Below, one piece after another: positions 5,513-9,967 of a stretch of 9,967 nt of DNA. Positions within the stretch are counted from its first letter, which is position 1, and each line of letters starts with the position of its first letter. Origin of the DNA: Pseudomonadota bacterium (lineage in GTDB: Bacteria; Pseudomonadota; Alphaproteobacteria; Rhizobiales; Hyphomicrobiaceae); contig JAEWIJ010000121.1 in assembly GCA_023387235.1 (NCBI GenBank), forward strand, positions 1 to 9,967. The letters run 5' to 3'. Both the position numbers and the translations under genes were made by a program. Below the pieces are notes generated by a model. That model was given only the letters and a program-made list of their open reading frames with translations, ran no database searches and had not been told where the DNA came from.

Positions 5513-6796
5513 TCACTCGAACATGACCGTCGCCACGTAGTCCATGACGCGGCGGTTGTGATTGCGCGGCAGCAGCGTGTTGATCAGGAATGACGTCGGC
5601 GAATAATTGTCGGGCACGGCCTGGCGGAAGGCTGTGCTGGCGACCAGCGCTGACGCACGCTGCCAGCCGCCGGCTGCGGCGGCCTTGTAGTAGGCCTCCA
5701 GCGGCGCGAAGCGCGGCGCCATGGTCTTGGCGACCTCCTGATGGCCGCTCGACATGCGTGCGAGGGACTTGGGATTCTCCTTGAAGATGTCGTCCACCCA
5801 CCTGTTGCGCAGCTCGTCGTCCATCTTCATCGAATCGATGACCATCAGCGGTCCCTCGGCGAGACCGATCTTGGCCCGGTTCGTGCGCGTCGACATGTAG
5901 GTGCCGGTCGCCGGCAGCGGATCCAGGATCGGTGTGACGCAGGACGGCACGCGGCTGCCGTTGAAGGCATCGGCGGTCTTGGACGGATCGCAGTTCCTGA
6001 GCGCGAGGATGGACCATGCGAACTCCGAGCAGAACATGCTCGTCGTACCCGACGGATTCTGCCCGAGGCCGAGCTGTGCCAAATGCTTCACGAAGCCGAG
6101 ATTGTCATCCGAGGTGACTTTCGGCGCGTTGTAGTCGTCGTTGAAGCTGATGCCCGCGGGATAGATCTTCCGCGCCTGGCCGTTGATCCGCGTCGCCCAG
6201 TCGAGGATTGCGGCACGCTGCGCGTCCGTGAGACCACGCGGGCGGATGATGTGGATGTACTTCAGCGTGCGGTAGTGCTCGCTATCGAAGTTGCCGGCGT
6301 AGTTCCCGCCGAGGTACTCGGAATTGAGCGGGATATCGAGCTGATGCGCGACGCCGCCCTTCACATAGGCGAGACCGGTGTGGCTGATGCCCATCTGAAT
6401 GTTCGGATAGGCGCCGCCGCCGCCCCACTCGGGCCGGAACGTCAGGATGATGTCGCCGGTCTGGATAAGACCGCTCTTCGCCATGCGCGCGCCGAACCCG
6501 GCGCGCTTGGACACGACGAGCCGCAGGCCGACGTCACCCTTCTGCTTCTGGGCGTCCGGATGCTTGAACTCGATCAGGCGATCAGTCGTGTTGATGCTCT
6601 TCGGCAGCGTCAGCCGCGCGCTCGCGGGCACCGCGAGATACACCGGCATGTCGAGCCGGCGCGCCATGTCCTGGTTGGTCTTCTCGTTGTATTTGAACTC
6701 GGCAGCGCCGAGCGGCGATGCCGTGACCACGAGCGCGGCCACTGCCGCAAGTGCTGCCGTGCGCAAGAGGTTCGCGCTGATTGACGTCGCGGACAT
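5513..6796 (-). CDS. Exported permuted NlpC/P60-like (YiiX/YebB, C92-type) cysteine hydrolase
   Basis: The 427-residue product starts with a Sec-type signal peptide: a hydrophobic segment at about 9-28, then PLGAAEF with likely cleavage near residue 32. The middle resembles circularly permuted NlpC/P60 (YiiX/YebB-like) papain-fold hydrolases: SGLIQTGDIIL (108-118) is the entry strand, ISHTGLAYV holds the candidate catalytic His139, and TSMFCSEFAW holds the candidate nucleophile Cys256. In this permuted family the His precedes the Cys, as here. The C-terminal 150 residues match nothing I recognise and make the protein much longer than YiiX (about 200). ATG 6796 has GGAGG 5 bases upstream. The next gene is the M19 dipeptidase, so two exported hydrolases may act on the same peptides or wall fragments. 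The family call rests on motif order, not alignment; amidase, acylase or peptidase activity are all possible. Confidence 0.68.
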   Translation of the reverse strand: MSATSISANLLRTAALAAVAALVVTASPLGAAEFKYNEKTNQDMARRLDMPVYLAVPASARLTLPKSINTTDRLIEFKHPDAQKQKGDVGLRLVVSKRAGFGARMAKSGLIQTGDIILTFRPEWGGGGAYPNIQMGISHTGLAYVKGGVAHQLDIPLNSEYLGGNYAGNFDSEHYRTLKYIHIIRPRGLTDAQRAAILDWATRINGQARKIYPAGISFNDDYNAPKVTSDDNLGFVKHLAQLGLGQNPSGTTSMFCSEFAWSILALRNCDPSKTADAFNGSRVPSCVTPILDPLPATGTYMSTRTNRAKIGLAEGPLMVIDSMKMDDELRNRWVDDIFKENPKSLARMSSGHQEVAKTMAPRFAPLEAYYKAAAAGGWQRASALVASTAFRQAVPDNYSPTSFLINTLLPRNHNRRVMDYVATVMFE

Positions 6797-6922
6797 ACTT
6801 CCCTCCGTGCCTTAACCCTGCTCCCTGTACCATCTTTGGAGCGGGCGCCAAACGACGAGGCAGGATCTATCCACGTCACGGAATAAGTGTGGCGCCGGGG
6901 GCACTATCGGACGGTCGCCGGC

Positions 6923-7684
6923 TCAGGCGAGCGTGTCGCTCAGCAGGGCAAGGCCGTTTAGCGCACGAGGAAATCCGCTGTACGGCCCGGTCTGGATGAT
7001 GGCCTCGACGACCTCCTCCTTCTTGAGGCCGATGTTGAGCGCCGAGGCACCGAACTTCTTGAGCTGCCCCTCGAGGCCCAGAGCCGTGAAGGCCGCGATC
7101 GCGACGAGCATCCGCTGGCGGCGGTCGAGCCCGGGCCGGAACCACAGCTCGCCATAGCCGTAGCGGATCGCCGAAGGATAGAGCGCGCCCGTCACGTTGT
7201 TGCCCGGCGCCGCGTAGCCCTGGCTCGCACGCGCGCCGTGCAGATCGGCCATAAGATCGTTGCCGCGCTGGTCGAGCACCTCATTGCCGTCCGTGCTCGG
7301 CGGCTCGGGCGGCACCTCGAGCCCGCGCGCGGCGAACACCTGCTGGGCGATCTGGCCGGCGCTCTCGGTCGTGATGAAGCCGCCGTAGAGTCCCGCCTGC
7401 ATGAACACTTCGAGGATGGTGCGCGGCGCGAGACCGAGATCGAGCGCCGAGATGACATGCTGGCGAAGCTGCGCCGCATGCGGGCCGAGGCCGAGCACGG
7501 CAAGGGCGCAAAGCATCCGATCCGGCTTTGCGAGGTTCGGCCGGTCCCAGATGCCGCCAAATGAGACTTCCGCGATGAAGTCGTCGAAATTCGGCAGCGG
7601 CTCGCCGCCCTCGGCGCGCTGCAGGCCAAGTTCCTTGCGCATCGCGACGCCACGACGGCGCAACGCCTCTCGCCCATCCTTCAT
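6923..7684 (-). CDS. Two-domain carboxymuconolactone decarboxylase (CMD) family protein
   Basis: This 253-residue protein holds two copies of the all-helical CMD fold, at about residues 5-120 and 135-253. Core segments repeat: RMLCALAVLGLG with LRQHVISALDLGL in the first, RMLVAIAAFTALG with LKKFGASALNIGL in the second; EVFMQAGLYGGF pairs with EAIIQTGPYSGF. Known relatives decarboxylate gamma-carboxymuconolactone in protocatechuate breakdown or, as AhpD, act as peroxidases through a CxxC pair. No CxxC is present, so AhpD-type chemistry is unlikely. The first domain keeps His76 at the position typical of decarboxylases; the second has Phe211 there. No other pca genes are nearby, so the pca pathway is not supported. 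ATG 7684 is chosen because GGAGG lies 8 bases before it and the open frame further upstream, to 7990, is antisense to the small membrane protein. It follows the small membrane protein gene by 35 bp. Confidence 0.85.
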   Translation of the reverse strand: MKDGREALRRRGVAMRKELGLQRAEGGEPLPNFDDFIAEVSFGGIWDRPNLAKPDRMLCALAVLGLGPHAAQLRQHVISALDLGLAPRTILEVFMQAGLYGGFITTESAGQIAQQVFAARGLEVPPEPPSTDGNEVLDQRGNDLMADLHGARASQGYAAPGNNVTGALYPSAIRYGYGELWFRPGLDRRQRMLVAIAAFTALGLEGQLKKFGASALNIGLKKEEVVEAIIQTGPYSGFPRALNGLALLSDTLA

Positions 7685-7719
7685 GGAATGGCCCTCCCGG
7701 TTGACCGAAGCAGCGGACG

Positions 7720-8067
7720 TCAGAAATTGACGTTCTGGATGACCCAGCCGCCGCCCGCCGCGATCAGCCCCGCGATGATGATGTAGGGCAGCATGGTGAT
7801 GAGCACGCTCAACAGGGCAACGAAGGCAAGCAGGACTTTCTCGGCGGCGCTCCAAAGGGATATCACCGCTTTGTAGAGCACGTAAACGATGGCGATGACG
7901 ACGAGCGCCAGAACGACGATCTTCCACGCCGGCAAACTCTGCCAGTTCGATTGAAGGATCTGGACGATCTGGCCGAACGACCACGTCCACACGAGCTGAA
8001 CGAACCGGAAGATCGCAGCAATGCCCTGCTGCAGAAACTGCACGATCTGATTGATGAGCTGGTTCAT
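7720..8067 (-). CDS. Small integral membrane protein, unknown function
   Basis: I do not recognise a family for this 115-residue protein. It has an N-terminal, Gln- and aromatic-rich amphipathic part (MNQLINQIVQFLQQ...), a hydrophobic segment at about 48-70 (WKIVVLALVVIAIVYVLY), and a longer one at about 78-106, interrupted by a Pro at 94, ending in a Gly-rich turn. Two, or perhaps three, membrane passes are predicted. It has no cysteine and few charges. The start is ATG 8067, with GGGGG (8076-8080) 8 bases upstream; a GTG three codons earlier is possible but overlaps that G-run. The coding assignment rests on hydrophobic periodicity, the ribosome site, and tight spacing (35 bp) to the CMD gene. 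A membrane partner for the CMD protein is only an inference from gene order. Confidence 0.75.
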   Translation of the reverse strand: MNQLINQIVQFLQQGIAAIFRFVQLVWTWSFGQIVQILQSNWQSLPAWKIVVLALVVIAIVYVLYKAVISLWSAAEKVLLAFVALLSVLITMLPYIIIAGLIAAGGGWVIQNVNF

Positions 8068-8176
8068 GTCCGGCACCCCCGATGGCCTGCCATGCTCCTA
8101 TACGCTCATGACGACACGACGGTTGCTGACGATCGGAGATAGCGACGTCGGTGTGGCGCGGCGGTCACTCGATGCT

Positions 8177-8983
8177 TCACCGCCTCAGGGCTTCGATCCA
8201 CGCTTTCACGATGTCGGCCCCGCCGTACTTGTCGAGATCGATGTGGCGCCCTTCCGGAAACACGACAATGCGCTTCGGCTCCCGCGCGAGATCGTGCATC
8301 CGCTGTCCCATCTCGAGCGGAATGATCGGATCGCGCGCCCCGTGGAGGATGAGAAGCGGCGCATTGATCCGGTCGATGTATTTATCGCTCTCGTAGTGGT
8401 CCACCATGATCCAGCGCAGCGGCAGAATGGGATACGACTTCGCGCCGACCTCGACGATCGACGTGTAGGGCGCATCGAGGACGACGCCAGCGACGGGCAC
8501 GCTCGCCGCGAGTTGTACGGCAACCCCGGTGCCGAGCGACTCGCCGTAGAGGATGATGTCCGAGGGCTTCAGGCCCTGCTTGATGAGGTGATCATAGGCG
8601 AGCCGCGCATCGGCGATGTTGTTGGCTTCGCTCGGGCGCCCGGTGCTGCCGCTGTAGCCGCGATAGGACATCACGAGGATACCAAAGCCCGCATTCTGAT
8701 AGCGCTGAAAGCGCATCGCGCGATTCTGAAGCCCGCCCCCATTGCCGTGGAAGTACAGAAGCGTCGGACGACCGGCAGGCGCCGGGGCGTACCACGCGAT
8801 GAGCCGCTCGCCGTCCGGTGTCGGCAGCTCGACCTCGCGAAAACCTTCAATGCCGGTCTCGGCCGGAGCGACCCGCGTCGCGTTGGGGAAGTACGTGAAC
8901 TTGCGCTGCGCGAAGTAGGCGACGGCGACGATCAGCACATACGCGATCGCCACATAGACGAGGATCTTGACCACACCCGACAT
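8177..8983 (-). CDS. Membrane-anchored alpha/beta hydrolase, BEM46/ABHD13-like
   Basis: This 268-residue serine hydrolase has one N-terminal membrane segment (about residues 4-24, VVKILVYVAIAYVLIVAVAY) followed by QRKFTYFP, typical of the BEM46/ABHD13 group. The catalytic triad is visible: Ser149 in the nucleophile elbow GESLG, Asp218 in HGARDPIIP, and His247 in EGRHIDL; HGNGG at 79-83 supplies the oxyanion hole. The cap is minimal, as usual for the group. Natural substrates of these proteins are mostly unknown; esterase or thioesterase activity is plausible. The catalytic domain should face the periplasm if the N terminus is inside. ATG 8983 is selected by GGAG at 8989-8992; a GTG at 9004 would overlap the preceding gene. 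The stop of the crotonase gene is 10 bp upstream, so translation is probably coupled. Confidence 0.9.
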   Translation of the reverse strand: MSGVVKILVYVAIAYVLIVAVAYFAQRKFTYFPNATRVAPAETGIEGFREVELPTPDGERLIAWYAPAPAGRPTLLYFHGNGGGLQNRAMRFQRYQNAGFGILVMSYRGYSGSTGRPSEANNIADARLAYDHLIKQGLKPSDIILYGESLGTGVAVQLAASVPVAGVVLDAPYTSIVEVGAKSYPILPLRWIMVDHYESDKYIDRINAPLLILHGARDPIIPLEMGQRMHDLAREPKRIVVFPEGRHIDLDKYGGADIVKAWIEALRR

Positions 8984-8988
8984 GCGCA

Positions 8989-8992
8989 CTCC
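8989..8992 (-). promoter_or_regulatory. Ribosome binding site of the alpha/beta hydrolase gene at the upstream stop codon
   Basis: GGAG on the minus strand lies 5 bases before ATG 8983 and one base after the TGA (8996-8994) of the crotonase gene. This decides the start and suggests that ribosomes finishing the first gene re-initiate on the second. Confidence 0.6.
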
Positions 8993-8993
8993 G

Positions 8994-9809
8994 TCAGCGG
9001 CCACGGAAGCGCGGCGGCCGGCGCTCCATGAACGCCGCGATGCCTTCCGCGCTATCCTCGCTCGTCGTGGTCAGCATGAACTGATCGAGATCCATGTGGC
9101 TCGCGAGATCGTCGAGCGCACCCGAAAGCCGGTTCACCGTGGCCTTGGTCATCTTCACCGGCAACGGCGGCTCGGCCGCGATGCGTCCCGCGAGCGCCAT
9201 GGCCGCCGTCAGCGCGCTGCCGTCCTCCGCGAGATGCTCGACGAGCCCCCACTCATAAGCCTGCTCGGCATAAATGCGTTCCGAGGCGAGCATCACCGCC
9301 TGCTTCGTGCGCGCCGGTCCCATGAGTTGCAGCATCCGCGGCACCGAGCCCCAGCTCATGTTCATGCCGAGATCGATCTCCGGAATACGGAAGTGCGCAC
9401 CACGCGCAGCGACGCGAAAGTCGAGCGACACCGCGAGCGCCACACCACCACCGATGCAGAATCCCTCGATGGCGGCGATCGTCACCTGCTCCATCTCGTA
9501 CCACGCCTTGCACATGCGCGGGCCGATGGCGATCGAGCGCCTGAGCGCGCCGAGGCCCTCGTCCTTCATGTCCTTGCGCTCGCCATCCTTGAGATCGAAG
9601 CCCGCCGAGAACGCGCGCGAATTTCCCGCGAGCACCACGACCGATGTCTCGATGTCGTCCTCGAAGGAGCGCGCCGCCGCGCGAAGCTCGCGCATGGCGG
9701 CCGGCGAAAGGGCATTGATGTTGTCGCGGCGATCGAAGCGCACGAGCGCAACACGCCCGTCCGGTCCAAGACCGCGCTCGATGCTTACAAAGTTCTCATC
9801 GCCTGCCAT
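8994..9809 (-). CDS. Enoyl-CoA hydratase/isomerase (crotonase) family protein
   Basis: This 271-residue cytoplasmic protein has the crotonase fold, which binds acyl-CoA thioesters and stabilises an enolate through two backbone NH groups. The first oxyanion segment is SRAFSAGFDLKDG (64-76); the second is GFCIGGGVALAVSLDFRVAA (116-135). Crotonase hydratases use two glutamates; the first usually follows GGG-x, and here that position is Ala124. The second is kept as Glu144 in IPEIDLGMN. A single Glu is common in isomerases and other crotonase branches, so a dienoyl-CoA or enoyl-CoA isomerase, or another CoA lyase reaction, fits better than classical hydration. The C terminus (SAEGIAAFMERRPPRFRGR) is the usual crotonase tail. 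ATG 9809 has AGGAG 8 bases upstream. It is first in a pair with the alpha/beta hydrolase. No other beta-oxidation gene is in the window. Confidence 0.93.
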   Translation of the reverse strand: MAGDENFVSIERGLGPDGRVALVRFDRRDNINALSPAAMRELRAAARSFEDDIETSVVVLAGNSRAFSAGFDLKDGERKDMKDEGLGALRRSIAIGPRMCKAWYEMEQVTIAAIEGFCIGGGVALAVSLDFRVAARGAHFRIPEIDLGMNMSWGSVPRMLQLMGPARTKQAVMLASERIYAEQAYEWGLVEHLAEDGSALTAAMALAGRIAAEPPLPVKMTKATVNRLSGALDDLASHMDLDQFMLTTTSEDSAEGIAAFMERRPPRFRGR

Positions 9810-9873
9810 GGCGCACTCTCCTCAACACGATTGCCGGCACGGGACACGATGCAGCGCGCTCGACACAATCCCC

Positions 9874-9967
9874 TCTCCCCGTCCTTCACGGGGAGAAGGT
9901 TAGGATGAGGGGCGGCACGATTTTGCAGCCTTGGCGTATGCCGCCGCCCCTCACCCTAGCCCTCTCC
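9874..9967. repeat. Interspersed palindromic element, cut by the window edge
   Basis: Two nested inverted repeats are present. The inner one is a 9-bp stem (9874-9882 with 9888-9896), TCTCCCCGT-CCTTC-ACGGGGAGA. The outer one pairs 9892-9916 with 9943-9967, 22 of 25 positions matching, around a 26-base loop, with the core GAGGGGCGGC / GCCGCCCCTC. The purine-rich GGGGAGAAGGTTAGGATGAGGGG pattern is of the kind found scattered between genes in many proteobacteria. The right arm reaches the last base, so a mirror hairpin probably follows outside. It may act as a terminator for the flanking gene or be a non-autonomous REP-like repeat. Confidence 0.7.

Noticed and set aside
4176..5540. 454-codon plus-strand open frame opposite the dipeptidase and GST starts
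   Set aside because: It is antisense to two genes with clear family motifs, is Arg/Ala/Asp-rich with no recognisable domain, and is typical of GC-rich shadow frames.
5741..6784. 347-codon plus-strand open frame opposite the NlpC/P60-like gene
   Set aside because: The minus-strand frame has a signal peptide, ribosome site and catalytic motifs; the plus frame has only Arg/Val/Asp-rich low-complexity sequence.
6797..6922. Promoter or terminator in the gap between the CMD and NlpC/P60-like genes
   Set aside because: A TTGGCG/TACAGG pair and a GCCGG/CCGGC repeat can be drawn on the minus strand, but both are weak and the repeat loop is large; I could not support either.
6923..7684. AhpD-like peroxidase annotation for the CMD protein
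   Set aside because: No CxxC motif is present in either domain.
8068..8176. Promoter for the small membrane protein gene
   Set aside because: TATAGG could serve as a -10 on the minus strand, but no reasonable -35 lies at the right spacing.

Overview
The window is GC-rich, densely coded chromosomal DNA, read as an alphaproteobacterium, probably of the Hyphomicrobiales (Bradyrhizobium/Rhodoplanes-like). This placement is inferred from base composition, gene types (YfcG-like GST, lone NMT1/THI5-like binding protein, two-domain carboxymuconolactone decarboxylase) and a palindromic repeat at the right edge. No rRNA, tRNA, CRISPR array, insertion sequence or phage gene is visible.

Layout. 1-1078 (-) is the N-terminal 359 codons of glmS, the amino-sugar synthesis enzyme, cut by the window edge. 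A 250-base divergent intergenic region with a perfect 10-bp inverted repeat separates it from a class I SAM methyltransferase (1329-2162, +), the only plus-strand gene. All the rest is on the minus strand and, in transcription order from the right edge, falls into four groups: (i) an enoyl-CoA hydratase-like protein (8994-9809) and, 10 bp on, a membrane-anchored alpha/beta hydrolase (8177-8983); (ii) a small membrane protein (7720-8067) and a two-domain CMD protein (6923-7684); (iii) an exported permuted NlpC/P60-like hydrolase (5513-6796) and a Tat-exported M19 dipeptidase (4380-5453); (iv) a YfcG-like glutathione transferase (3533-4240), an NMT1/THI5-like binding protein without a signal peptide (2599-3489) and an NTF2-like protein (2192-2566). 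The convergent junction of group (iv) with the methyltransferase holds a small hairpin.

How they fit together. Only glmS is clear housekeeping. Groups (i), (ii) and (iv) look like small-molecule metabolism or detoxification modules of unknown substrate; group (iii) pairs two exported hydrolases that could act on peptides or cell-wall fragments. I see no complete, recognisable new system. The best candidate for something undescribed is group (iv), where a periplasmic-type binding-protein fold appears to be cytoplasmic, has no transporter partners, and is co-transcribed with a glutathione-dependent redox enzyme and an NTF2-like protein. Catalytic-residue changes in the M19 dipeptidase, the crotonase and the second CMD domain are further points of interest. 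Large plus-strand open frames opposite these genes are GC-driven shadows.
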